A stretch of DNA of 10,118 nucleotides from SAR324 cluster bacterium (GTDB taxonomy: Bacteria > SAR324 > XYD2-FULL-50-16). The stretch lies in contig NVSR01000060.1 in NCBI GenBank assembly GCA_002401295.1, positions 3,691 to 13,808 on the forward strand, read 5' to 3'. The notes beneath the pieces were generated by a model that saw only the letters and a program-made list of their open reading frames with translations, made no database searches and had not been told where the DNA came from. Positions 1-7,395 of this stretch are shown here, in pieces. Both the position numbers and the translations under genes were made by a program. Each line of letters begins with the position of its first letter. The stretch's first letter is position 1.

Positions 1-2174
1 TGTTCTCCTAAATTCTTTGGTAAAGAAAGCAAAAGCAGTGCTTTATCCAGGTTAACCTCGGACTCCTTCAATCCCTTAGGTAGCGTTACCCGCTTAGGTT
101 TCGGTTGTCCTTCTTCCGCAGTACCTAGCTGTACATAAGGTCCGTAGGCACCCGTTAGCAGGTAAATTGGCTCATCCGTTTCAGGATGGATTCCCAGCTC
201 CTCATTTCCACGACGTTGTTTGGCCAGGATCATATCTACTGTTTCCTGATCCAAGTCCGCCGGCGTGATATCCTGAGGGATGGAAGCGGTAACTTTGTCA
301 TCATCGAAGTAGGCTTCAATGTAAGGTCCGTAGCGTCCGATATGAATAGTTGCCGAAAGATCGTCGAACTTAACCGATCGAAACTCACCCGGTTCGATTT
401 GGGTAGTTTTCTCTTTGGCCATTTGTTCCAAGCCCGTCTTACCCAGATAAAATTCTTTCATGTAGGGCAGCCAGTCTACCTTATCGGCAGCAATATCATC
501 CAGAACCTGTTCCATACGTGCAGTAAAACCCGGATCCACCAAGTCGGAAAAATGGGTTTCCAGCAGGCAAGTCATGGCAAATGCCGTATAACTGGGGGCC
601 AGCGTCTGATTGAGCAACGTCACATAACCACGATTGATGATGGTATCAATGATCGTAGCATAAGTACTGGGTCGCCCAATGCCTTCGGCTTCCAACTTCT
701 TAACCAACGAGGCTTCCGTGTATCTGGCTGGTGGTTGAGTCTCATGCCCCTTCGCATCCAACTCTTTACAGTTAATAACCTCACCTTTTTTCATGTCCGG
801 CAGGATAATTTCCTTGTCATCCAAAGCGGCTTCAGGATCATCGGATCCCTCTACATAAGCACGGAAAAAACCGGGGAATTCAATCCTTTTTCCGCTGGCG
901 CGGAATTGGGCTTCTTCAACCTCAAACAAGGCTTTGATGTGTACTTGCTGAGCATCAACCATTTGGGTTGCTACAGTTCGCTTCCAAATCAAATCATAGA
1001 GGGCTAGTTCCTGTCCGGTTAAACCCGTTTTGGCGGGAAGCTGGAAGGTGGCCCCTGCAGGACGAATGGCTTCATGTGCTTCCTGAGCCCCCTTGGTACT
1101 CCCTTTGTAGACTCTTGGGGTCTTAGTTAGGTATTCCTTGCCATATTTACTCTGTACGCATTTTCTGGCTGCTTGCAGCGCCTGTTTTGATAATTGAACA
1201 GAGTCGGTACGCATATAGGTAATAAAACCTCGTTCGTACAGAACCTGGGCTACCTGCATGGCACGCCGTGCTGAGAGGCGTAACTTACGATTGGCTTCCT
1301 GTTGCAGCGTAGAAGTAATGAAAGGAGGTGCCGGTTTACGAGTCGACTTCTTTTCTTCAACGGAAGTGACTTTCCATTCCGCGTCGAGCAGTCTTCCCTG
1401 CAGAGTCCGAGTTTCCTTTTCATCCAGTAGCAGGACTTTTTTGCCTTTTTTAATGCCACCCGTAGTTTCATCAAAATCACTACCTGTAGCAATCTTTTTA
1501 CCTTGCAGAGAAACCAGCTTGGCTTGGAACCCTTTTTTCTCTTGGCCTAAAACTGCCTGTAAATCCCAGTAAGAACCCCTGTGGAAAGCTCTACGCTCTC
1601 TTTCTCGATTCACTAGAACTCTTACGGAAACAGATTGGACACGCCCTGCGGATAAGCCAGCGGCGACCTTTTTCCATAACAAAGGAGATAAGGTATAACC
1701 AACCAGTCGATCTAAGATCCGTCTGGTTTCTTGTGCTCGCACCAGGGAGAGGTTGATTTCTCGACAATTATTCAACGCCTCAGCAATGGCCTCTTTTGTA
1801 ATTTCGTGAAAAACCATACGTTTAACCGGGACTTTGGGCTTGAGTACCTCTAGCAAATGCCAGCTGATACTTTCTCCCTCCCGGTCCTCATCCGTTGCGA
1901 GTAATAACTCGTCCGCCCCTTTTAGAAGATCTTGTAATTCTTTAACAATCTTCTTTTTATCTTTAGAGATTACATATAAGGGCTCGAAATCTTTTTCCGC
2001 ATTCACCCCTAGTTGGGACCAAGGCTCTTTTTTTACTTTTTCCGGAATTTCCGAAGCCGATTGCGGGAGATCCCGAATGTGCCCCATTGAAGCTACTACC
2101 TCATATCCCTTCGGTAGGAACTCTCTAATGGTCCTCGCTTTTGTTGGTGATTCTACTATTACAATAGTGGCCAT
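1..2174 (-). CDS. topA: DNA topoisomerase I (type IA), N-terminal 724 codons, 3' end outside window
   Basis: Relaxes negatively supercoiled DNA by cutting one strand through a 5'-phosphotyrosine link. The TOPRIM domain starts at the N-terminus (VIVESPTKA with E8; Mg-binding D95, D97 and E99 in ATDEDREGE). It is followed by the topoisomerase core with RRILDRLVGY (151-160), GLSAGRVQS (173-181) and the active-site segment FITYMRTDS, where Y320 is the catalytic tyrosine (E. coli Y319). EGIGRPSTYATII lies at 497-509. After about residue 600 come two glycine-rich C-terminal repeats, IGRYGPYIEA and LTGAYGPYVQLG, of the kind used in TopA proteins with repeat tails rather than only zinc fingers. Whether zinc fingers follow cannot be seen, because the gene leaves the window. 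The ATG at 2174 gives the standard family N-terminus and has AAAGG seven bases upstream. No frameshift or missing key residue was found. It is read alone, divergent from the GH77 gene. Confidence 0.97.
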   Translation of the reverse strand, partial: MATIVIVESPTKARTIREFLPKGYEVVASMGHIRDLPQSASEIPEKVKKEPWSQLGVNAEKDFEPLYVISKDKKKIVKELQDLLKGADELLLATDEDREGESISWHLLEVLKPKVPVKRMVFHEITKEAIAEALNNCREINLSLVRAQETRRILDRLVGYTLSPLLWKKVAAGLSAGRVQSVSVRVLVNRERERRAFHRGSYWDLQAVLGQEKKGFQAKLVSLQGKKIATGSDFDETTGGIKKGKKVLLLDEKETRTLQGRLLDAEWKVTSVEEKKSTRKPAPPFITSTLQQEANRKLRLSARRAMQVAQVLYERGFITYMRTDSVQLSKQALQAARKCVQSKYGKEYLTKTPRVYKGSTKGAQEAHEAIRPAGATFQLPAKTGLTGQELALYDLIWKRTVATQMVDAQQVHIKALFEVEEAQFRASGKRIEFPGFFRAYVEGSDDPEAALDDKEIILPDMKKGEVINCKELDAKGHETQPPARYTEASLVKKLEAEGIGRPSTYATIIDTIINRGYVTLLNQTLAPSYTAFAMTCLLETHFSDLVDPGFTARMEQVLDDIAADKVDWLPYMKEFYLGKTGLEQMAKEKTTQIEPGEFRSVKFDDLSATIHIGRYGPYIEAYFDDDKVTASIPQDITPADLDQETVDMILAKQRRGNEELGIHPETDEPIYLLTGAYGPYVQLGTAEEGQPKPKRVTLPKGLKESEVNLDKALLLLSLPKNLGE

Positions 2175-2201
2175 TCACAACCTTTTATACGATATAGTGA
2201 T

Positions 2202-2230
2202 GTTATAATTTCAGTATCTCTTAGAACCAA
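2202..2230 (-). promoter_or_regulatory. Candidate promoter of topA
   Basis: On the minus strand TTGGTT and TATAAC are separated by 17 bases. The -10 box lies about 28 bases upstream of the topA ATG, which would give a short leader carrying the AAAGG ribosome site. The -10 matches the consensus at five of six positions and the -35 at three or four. The call is by eye, and the region is AT-rich, so chance matches are possible. Confidence 0.45.
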
Positions 2231-2236
2231 GAGATA
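2215..2236. promoter_or_regulatory. Perfect 8-bp inverted repeat over the topA -35 region
   Basis: TATCTCTT and AAGAGATA are perfect reverse complements separated by six bases, AGAACC. The dyad covers the proposed -35 box of topA, a position where a bound protein would block RNA polymerase. I do not recognise it as the box of a named regulator. It could also be a supercoiling-sensitive cruciform or chance. Confidence 0.35.
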
Positions 2237-2545
2237 GAGACAAATCGAGAAAACCTGTCAAGAGCAAATCATAAATATTATTGGGCTTAATACCAGTAAC
2301 CTTGTTACATGTAAAGCTATGAGCGTTATTCTACTGGTTTGTTTCTGTTCCTATTGATTATGTGCTCTAGTATGTCCTATTCCAAAAGGCATTTCAATTT
2401 TTTTTTCCAGGGTGGCTAAATTCTATAGGTAAAGTGCATTTTTAGAATAAATGTAAAAGGGGTCCGATAATTGCTTTTTTGGAAATACCGATGAATCAAA
2501 CTATTAGCGAATAATCCGTTCAATCCTCATGGAGAAATGAGAATT
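2237..2545. other. Non-coding divergent spacer between topA and the GH77 gene
   Basis: No open reading frame of convincing length with a ribosome site was seen here. It holds a perfect 10-bp palindrome TTACATGTAA (2305-2314) nested between ACCAGTA (2292-2298) and TACTGGT (2332-2338), which are reverse complements. It also holds a run of nine T (2398-2406) without a stem in front of it, and AT-rich sequence from about 2440 on that probably carries the GH77 promoter. Confidence 0.5.
2479..2507 (+). promoter_or_regulatory. Weak candidate promoter for the GH77 gene
   Basis: TTGGAA and TATTAG are 17 bases apart, each matching four of six consensus positions. The start would lie about 40 bases before the ATG. 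This is the best spaced pair I could find in the last 120 bases before the gene, but it is weak. Confidence 0.25.
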
Positions 2546-2551
2546 AAGGAG
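2546..2551 (+). promoter_or_regulatory. Ribosome binding site deciding the GH77 start
   Basis: AAGGAG is five bases before the ATG at 2557. Its last G is the first base of an in-frame GTG at 2551, so initiation at that GTG is unlikely. Confidence 0.8.
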
Positions 2552-2556
2552 TGATC

Positions 2557-4578
2557 ATGAAGTTTAACCTTTTAGTAGCAACTTCCCAATTGAATAGTGA
2601 TCAAGGCAGATCACTGGGTACGGGTAGCATGCATGGCCTGCGTCATTTGGCGGAGTTGATGAATGACTTAGGCATTCGGGGTGATATTTATGATCTGCCC
2701 AATGGTATTCGCGATCCCCAAATCGCGAGCCCATTTTCTTTGACGAGTGGCTTTGCGCTGAATCCTGATGAATTGGAGGTGATGAAAATCCCGGAACTCC
2801 ATCAGAATCCCTCCTTCAAATCCCATGTAGAAAAAATCAATCAGAGCTACCAGCAGCAATTCAGTGGCAGCAGGGAGGTGAGCTATACGCTGAAACGAAC
2901 CCTCTTACCTTGGATTTTAGAGGAATGTTTTCAACTTTTTTCCGAGCAACAATATCAACATCGCCGCCATCAATTTGAGTCTTTTTTACAGGCAGCCTCC
3001 TATTGGATCCATGATTTTGCCCTCTACAGGGTTTATAGGGAACAGCAGGTAGATTTACTGGATTTTCGCTATCGGGATCAAAATAGCGCTTTAGTTCGGA
3101 GTTTCAAACAAGCCCACCATGAGCGTATCCGCTACCATCAATATGTCCAATTACTTTGTTTTGAACAGCGGCATCAGTTAGTAACCGCATTAAAACAATT
3201 GAATGTCGGCCTAATTGTCAATTTGCCCTTTGGTGTTGAATTTAGAAGTAGTGATGTTTTTTTCCATCCTGACGTTTTTGACAGCAGCCTTCAAGTTGGT
3301 TGTTCCCCCGAACCCCATCACGGTTATCCGGAACAAGCTTGGGGAATTCCCGCCTACTATGAAAGAAGCGAGGCCTTACAGCAGTACCTGACGGCAAGGA
3401 TGCTTTGGTTGGCTCAGTGGGGGGATGGGATTTTTGTGGATCATTTGGTGGGTTGGTGTGGGCAGTATGTACTACCCATGAACCAGACTGAACCCAGTGC
3501 ATCCCCACGGGGTTATTTTCTCACTCAGGATCAGCAGGAACGAGAACAAAATATCCGCTGGTTTCTCCAGGTGGTCCTGAATACAGGGCTGACCATCAAA
3601 GGTGAAATTGCCGGTGATTATGAACGGGTCGCAGTCACCCGCAAGGTTGTAAAGCAATTCGTTGCGGAAGGCAAAAACTTGGCAACCATGGTCATTCCCC
3701 GCTGGGAGTCAGACGAGCAAGGCATGAAAGTGTTACGGGAGTATCAGGAATCCACTCTCATGATGCTGGAGACTCATGATACCTCCACACTCTTGCAATT
3801 TTTGATGAATCGGAAAGGGGACCAGGATGAGTTTGAGACTCCTGAGAGAATTCTGGAGTTTAGCCGACGTATTTTAGGCTTACCCTTTCATCTTCCCAAT
3901 GTACCCGTTCCCCAAAAAGCATTGACTTCCCGCTTCTGCCGGGAACTCCTTCGACGTTTGGCGCAGGGAAGCCCGTGTAAAGATATTGTTTTTAGCATTT
4001 CTTCATTAATCTCAATGTTATCTGATGAATACAGGACATCAAGCCTGCAAAATAATATTAATAATCGCCCGGGAACCTCAGGGGAAATTGGAAATGAATG
4101 GCATAACTGGAGTTTTTTTGGTCCTCCCATCAATACTTTAGACAGCGAGGCTGCGGTCAGAGAGAGCATGGAAGAGCTAGGACAACGTTTTTTCAAACCT
4201 TTTGACCATTTTCATCTGCAGTCTCAGCCAGCTGATGGAGCGCATCACCTGCAGGTCCTCTACTCTCAGCCTTCGGAACGAGCCATTCTCTACCATAATG
4301 AAGAGGGGGGTTGGGATATCTGGGATGGGCCTTTACCAGGCAAGGAGCAAGTGCCCCTTTTGGAATTAGTGATTTACAATCCTTTAGATCATGCCTTTTC
4401 GGAGTTTATTGATATTCGCGAATTAGTGGACCTGGATTGGAATGGAGCCTACTTTTTTAAAGACTTGAATGGTACTCAGGACTGTTATTGCTATTCGACG
4501 GATGATTTGAAAAGAAATTCCCTTTATATTCTGTTGCAGCCCCATCAAATTCATCATTTCCTGGTCTGTAGAAAATAA
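2557..4578 (+). CDS. Divergent GH77 4-alpha-glucanotransferase (MalQ/amylomaltase-like)
   Basis: 673 residues, similar in length to long MalQ proteins. GH77 enzymes transfer alpha-1,4-glucan segments in maltodextrin or glycogen turnover. Visible family landmarks, numbered from the chosen ATG, are SPFSLTSGFALNP (58-70), the helical insert ending in ASYWIHDFALYR, the second-strand block GLIVNLPFGVEFRSSDVFFHP, QAWGIPAYY (260-268), and NRPGTSGE followed by HNW (503-518). The nucleophile is expected at D295 (FVDH), the acid/base at E350 (GEIAGD) and the third acid at D408 (THDTS). The family's Arg two residues before the nucleophile is F293 here. Residues from about 540 form an extra C-terminal part, possibly a beta domain. 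The ATG at 2557 was chosen over the GTG at 2551 because AAGGAG (2546-2551) lies five bases before it and overlaps the GTG. It is a single gene, convergent with cheA. The fold is well supported. The exact substrate, and whether the protein is active, are not. Confidence 0.8.
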   Translation: MKFNLLVATSQLNSDQGRSLGTGSMHGLRHLAELMNDLGIRGDIYDLPNGIRDPQIASPFSLTSGFALNPDELEVMKIPELHQNPSFKSHVEKINQSYQQQFSGSREVSYTLKRTLLPWILEECFQLFSEQQYQHRRHQFESFLQAASYWIHDFALYRVYREQQVDLLDFRYRDQNSALVRSFKQAHHERIRYHQYVQLLCFEQRHQLVTALKQLNVGLIVNLPFGVEFRSSDVFFHPDVFDSSLQVGCSPEPHHGYPEQAWGIPAYYERSEALQQYLTARMLWLAQWGDGIFVDHLVGWCGQYVLPMNQTEPSASPRGYFLTQDQQEREQNIRWFLQVVLNTGLTIKGEIAGDYERVAVTRKVVKQFVAEGKNLATMVIPRWESDEQGMKVLREYQESTLMMLETHDTSTLLQFLMNRKGDQDEFETPERILEFSRRILGLPFHLPNVPVPQKALTSRFCRELLRRLAQGSPCKDIVFSISSLISMLSDEYRTSSLQNNINNRPGTSGEIGNEWHNWSFFGPPINTLDSEAAVRESMEELGQRFFKPFDHFHLQSQPADGAHHLQVLYSQPSERAILYHNEEGGWDIWDGPLPGKEQVPLLELVIYNPLDHAFSEFIDIRELVDLDWNGAYFFKDLNGTQDCYCYSTDDLKRNSLYILLQPHQIHHFLVCRK

Positions 4579-4637
4579 TCAGATTCTCGAACCAGTGAAT
4601 GATCCGAATTTTCTGAGTCTCTGTAAGAGCTTAAACA
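4579..4637. other. Short convergent gap without a clear terminator
   Basis: The 59 bases separate the stops of the GH77 gene (plus) and cheA (minus). Only imperfect complementarity is present (CAGATTCTC near 4580 against GAGTCTCTG near 4615), with no T-run after it on either strand. Read-through or factor-dependent ending is possible. Confidence 0.4.
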
Positions 4638-6659
4638 TCAATGTTCCATCATTACTTTTTGAGCGAGTCCGGCGATATCTAGAATCAGGCCGATGCGGCC
4701 ATCTCCCATCACAGTACAGCCCAACAGGAGTGATGACTGATTCATGGATTCAGGTAAACTTTTGACGACAATTTGCTGCTGTCCCATCACAGCATCCACT
4801 AACAACCCAAAGGAATTCTCTCCGTGTTGAACAATGAGGATTAGCCCCTCTTGATCCATGTCATGATCGGGTAGCTGTTTTTGACTCCAGTGCAGCTTAA
4901 CAAGGGGTAACATTTTCTCGCGAACCTCTACCATTTTTTGTCCGCTCATGGTCTGTAAATGCTTGACCTGTTGGGGCTGAAGAATTTCCCGGACCAGAGT
5001 GGTAGGCAAGGCATAAGCTCCACTGCCAATCTTGACCAGCAAGCCATCGATAATACTAAGTGTGAGTGGAATCCTGAGTGTAAAAAGGCTGCCTTTCCCT
5101 GCTTCTGTCTGAATTTCAATCTTCCCTTGAATTTCTTCCAGATTTTTCTTCACCACATCCATGCCTACTCCTCGACCTGAAAAATCCGTCACGGCTTTGG
5201 CTGTGGAAAAACCGGGGGAAAGAATCAGACTCCAGATTTCGTCATCAGAAAGATCGCTATCAGGGGTGATGATTTCTCGTTCATAAGCCCTTTTGAGGAT
5301 CGCTTCCCTGTTCAATCCACCCCCATCATCCTCAATTTCAATCCAAATTTCATTGCCCACATGTTTGGCTTCCAGACGTAGCGTTCCTGATGGATCTTTT
5401 CCTGCTGCTTTGCGTTCTGCCGGAGATTCTAAACCATGATCAACAGCATTGCGAATAATGTGCAACAAGGGATCCGCCAGGAGGTCAATGACCGTTTTAT
5501 CGATCTCTGTCTTTTCCCCGAGAATTTTTAGAGAGACTTCTTTATCCAGCTTGCGTGCCGCATCATGAACAACACGAAGCATCTTGTTGAATAAAGTAGA
5601 AACAGGAACCATTCTCATGGAAAGAGCTATTTCTTGTAGGGATCTGGTATTTTGATGCAGTTGATCTGTAATTTTTTTGAATTGCTCACTATCTTGATGA
5701 ATTTCCCCATTTTTTTGCTGCGCCAGCATATTCTCTGAGATAACCAGCTCTCCTACTAAATCAATTAACTGATCCAATTTATATAGGTTAATTCGAATAT
5801 TTTGGCTGGCGGCTACTTTGCTTCCCGTAGTAACCGTTGCTTTGTCTTTGATGAATTCCTTTTTTTTCTTACTTTCAAGATCATCCGCTTTATATTTTTC
5901 TTCTTTTCCTACTTCTCGTTCTTCTCGTTCTTCTCGTTCTTCTCGTTCTTCTTGTTCTTCTTGTTCTTCTTGTTCTTCTTGTTCTTCTTGTTTGTGCACT
6001 TGCACTGGACTTTGACTCGGAGAGTCTATGATGTTCCCGGAATCCTTAGATACATTTGATGCCCTCAGCGCCAGTTCTTGGTATAACCCTTCTGCTTCGG
6101 CTCTCATTCCCTCCTGATCGAGTAACAACAAAGGATTCTCAAGAAAAGTACGGATAAAGTCAGAACTTTTTTTCATTAACTTGGGTACAGAAAGCTGACT
6201 AAAATCCTTTTTCTCCGCAACTTTTTTGGTCGTGGGCAAAGACCCTGAATACTCTGCTAATTTCTGGAGATCCTGTTCTAGTAAATTGACCATTACCTGA
6301 ACTTCTGCTTCAAAGCCACTATCCTGAAACACTACCTCAATTTGATGCAATAGACGTCGCAATAAGTCACAACATTCAATCAACCTGCCTGAAAATTGGG
6401 AATTCCACTTTTCGGGGTGGGTGCGGAAAATTTGCAGTAGACTTTCCGCTGCGTGAGTGAGTTTTTGAATCGAGTTTAAATTCAAAAATCCAGCTCCACC
6501 TTTTAGGTTATGAAAAGGACGGAAGATAAGATTAATAGTATTTTCGATTTCTCCTACAGTTTCAGCATCCTCCAATTCAATGAGAATAGGTTCGACGGAG
6601 TCTAGCGTTTCGAAGCCTTCCGACGCGAATTCCAGCATCATTGACTCTTCTTCAATCAT
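4638..6659 (-). CDS. cheA: CheA-type chemosensory histidine kinase
   Basis: 673 residues, no membrane segment. It is expected in a cytoplasmic receptor-CheW-CheA array, where it autophosphorylates on the Hpt histidine and passes the phosphate to a CheY-like regulator. Domains: Hpt at about 5-135 with phosphoacceptor H50 in FHNLKGGAGF; a long linker with a charged tandem repeat (224-250); the dimerisation helices with LDQLIDLVGELVI (295-307); and the ATPase with N-box HIIRNAVDHG (400-409), G1 box DDGGGL (444-449) and G2 box SGRGVGM (494-500). The CheW-like regulatory domain runs from about 536 to the end. No CheY-binding P2 domain is recognisable in the linker and there is no receiver domain. 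The ATG at 6659 has AAGGAG seven bases upstream and overlaps the stop of the preceding gene by eight bases, so the two are probably co-translated. No receptor, CheW, CheY, CheR or CheB gene lies in the window. Which behaviour it controls (flagella, pili or other) cannot be told. Confidence 0.96.
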   Translation of the reverse strand: MIEEESMMLEFASEGFETLDSVEPILIELEDAETVGEIENTINLIFRPFHNLKGGAGFLNLNSIQKLTHAAESLLQIFRTHPEKWNSQFSGRLIECCDLLRRLLHQIEVVFQDSGFEAEVQVMVNLLEQDLQKLAEYSGSLPTTKKVAEKKDFSQLSVPKLMKKSSDFIRTFLENPLLLLDQEGMRAEAEGLYQELALRASNVSKDSGNIIDSPSQSPVQVHKQEEQEEQEEQEEQEEREEREEREEREVGKEEKYKADDLESKKKKEFIKDKATVTTGSKVAASQNIRINLYKLDQLIDLVGELVISENMLAQQKNGEIHQDSEQFKKITDQLHQNTRSLQEIALSMRMVPVSTLFNKMLRVVHDAARKLDKEVSLKILGEKTEIDKTVIDLLADPLLHIIRNAVDHGLESPAERKAAGKDPSGTLRLEAKHVGNEIWIEIEDDGGGLNREAILKRAYEREIITPDSDLSDDEIWSLILSPGFSTAKAVTDFSGRGVGMDVVKKNLEEIQGKIEIQTEAGKGSLFTLRIPLTLSIIDGLLVKIGSGAYALPTTLVREILQPQQVKHLQTMSGQKMVEVREKMLPLVKLHWSQKQLPDHDMDQEGLILIVQHGENSFGLLVDAVMGQQQIVVKSLPESMNQSSLLLGCTVMGDGRIGLILDIAGLAQKVMMEH
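5910..5990 (-). repeat. 9-bp tandem repeat inside cheA encoding EEQ/EER
   Basis: Nine consecutive 9-bp units. On the plus strand these are one diverged unit (TACTTCTCG), three TTCTTCTCG and five TTCTTCTTG. On the coding strand they give five QEE, three REE and one REV, in the linker between the Hpt and dimerisation domains. The unit is three codons, so copy-number change keeps the frame. The two unit types are sorted into blocks, as expected from slippage or unequal exchange. Confidence 0.95.
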
Positions 6660-7218
6660 GTTTTTTCTCCTTTTTTTGCTTCCTTTCCTTCCTTTCCTTC
6701 TTCTTTTTGCCTGATTTTAGGCTTTGCAAGGATTGAAGGCTCTTTTGCTGGTCTGTTTCCGTATAGCGATTTAAAAGGATTTCCATCGATTTTTTGAGGT
6801 GTCCGGCAACTTCGTCAATAGTGGTCAACTGTAAAGGGTAGACTTCAGGGTGAAAAAAGCCATTCATTACGACCAAAATATGTGCCACCCCTTGCTCCAT
6901 AATCGGATCAATAATCTTGCCCTGTTGCTCCTGCTCTATGAGGAAATCAGAAATTTCCGAACAAATATAACGGATGATTCTGGGACCGGAGTAGTCTGTT
7001 AAAAATCGATTGATCTCCTCTAAACGAAACTGGATACGATTCAAATGATATTGCCGCGTGTCCTCCTTTTTAACTTCCAATTGGACCCAAAGATCTTCTA
7101 AGTCACTTAACTGATAAATCAATTCCTGCAATAAGACTTCTTCAACACTTTTATTGGTATCCAACTTAAAGGAGTAGGCGTCTTTAAACGCGAACATATA
7201 ATTTTGAAAGGTGCTCAT
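6652..7218 (-). CDS. Unrecognised helical 188-aa protein coupled to CheA
   Basis: I do not recognise a family. The first 155 residues look like a soluble, mostly alpha-helical protein rich in Leu, Ile, Glu and Gln (for example ELIYQLSDLEDLWVQLEV and EISDFLIEQEQQ), with no signal peptide or membrane segment. The tail (about 159-188) is low-complexity: a short SLQ repeat, then a stretch dominated by Lys, Glu and Arg. Its last codons overlap the cheA start (ATGATTGA), so it is the first gene of a two-gene unit and probably works with the kinase, for example as an adaptor, localiser or phosphatase-like partner; that is inference from position only. The ATG at 7218 was chosen because purine-rich AAGAAGAGG precedes it. 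The later in-frame ATG for residue 8 has no ribosome site. The overlap, coding-strand purine bias and clean reading frame support a real gene. Confidence 0.8.
   Translation of the reverse strand: MSTFQNYMFAFKDAYSFKLDTNKSVEEVLLQELIYQLSDLEDLWVQLEVKKEDTRQYHLNRIQFRLEEINRFLTDYSGPRIIRYICSEISDFLIEQEQQGKIIDPIMEQGVAHILVVMNGFFHPEVYPLQLTTIDEVAGHLKKSMEILLNRYTETDQQKSLQSLQSLKSGKKKKERKERKQKKEKKHD
6667..6672 (-). promoter_or_regulatory. Ribosome binding site of cheA, inside the upstream gene
   Basis: AAGGAG on the minus strand, seven bases before the cheA ATG. It lies within codons of the lysine-rich tail of the preceding gene. Ribosomes finishing that gene would end on the cheA start, which favours translational coupling. 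Confidence 0.75.
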
Positions 7219-7261
7219 ACCTCTTCTTTATAAAAAGTTGTACTTAGTAGCTGAAATGTTA

Positions 7262-7291
7262 ATTGTATCCCTAAAATTCCTGGTTCAGCAA
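7262..7291 (-). promoter_or_regulatory. Candidate promoter of the ORF188-cheA unit
   Basis: On the minus strand TTGCTG and TACAAT are 18 bases apart. The -10 matches the consensus at five of six positions, but the -35 only in its TTG. The transcript would begin about 35 bases before the ATG at 7218. Confidence 0.35.
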
Positions 7292-7311
7292 TCTATAATT
7301 CTCGGGAATGG

Positions 7312-7362
7312 ATTAGCTTGAGGTAGCTCAGACTAAGGAGCGAAGCGACGAGTCCGGCTAAT
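7312..7362. other. GC-richer structured island in the spacer before purF
   Basis: ATTAGC (7312-7317) is the reverse complement of GCTAAT (7357-7362). Inside it GACT (7331-7334) pairs with AGTC (7351-7354), and alternatively GCTC (7326-7329) pairs with GAGC (7338-7341). The core GGAGCGAAGCGACGAGTCC is clearly more GC-rich than the surrounding spacer. It could be a dispersed repeat, an RNA structure or a remnant. It is not a tRNA. Confidence 0.35.
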
Positions 7363-7395
7363 ATGCTCTTTCCTTGATAGGGGGTGTTTTTCACT

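Noticed and set aside
186..1007. 273-codon plus-strand frame opposite topA
   Set aside because: It is the shadow of the clearly coding minus-strand topA; it has no ribosome site and no recognisable motif.
2398..2406. Run of nine T as an intrinsic terminator
   Set aside because: No stable stem precedes it on the plus strand, and no gene ends before it in that direction.
2529..2540. Upstream mini-ORF ATG GAG AAA TGA before the GH77 gene, and ATG CAA AAG TAA at 7615-7626 before purF
   Set aside because: Three-codon ORFs are common by chance in AT-rich leaders, and neither has a convincing ribosome site.
5802..6059. Phe/Ser-rich plus-strand frames across the cheA repeat
   Set aside because: Produced by translating the antisense of the EEQ/EER repeat; the CheA frame continues intact through it.
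7319..7395. tRNA-like D-arm: TAGCTCAGACTAAGGAGC with GCTC pairing to GAGC
   Set aside because: The D-loop lacks the GG pair, the following 17 bases do not form an anticodon stem, no T-arm GTTC motif is present, and the seven bases before it find no acceptor partner downstream.
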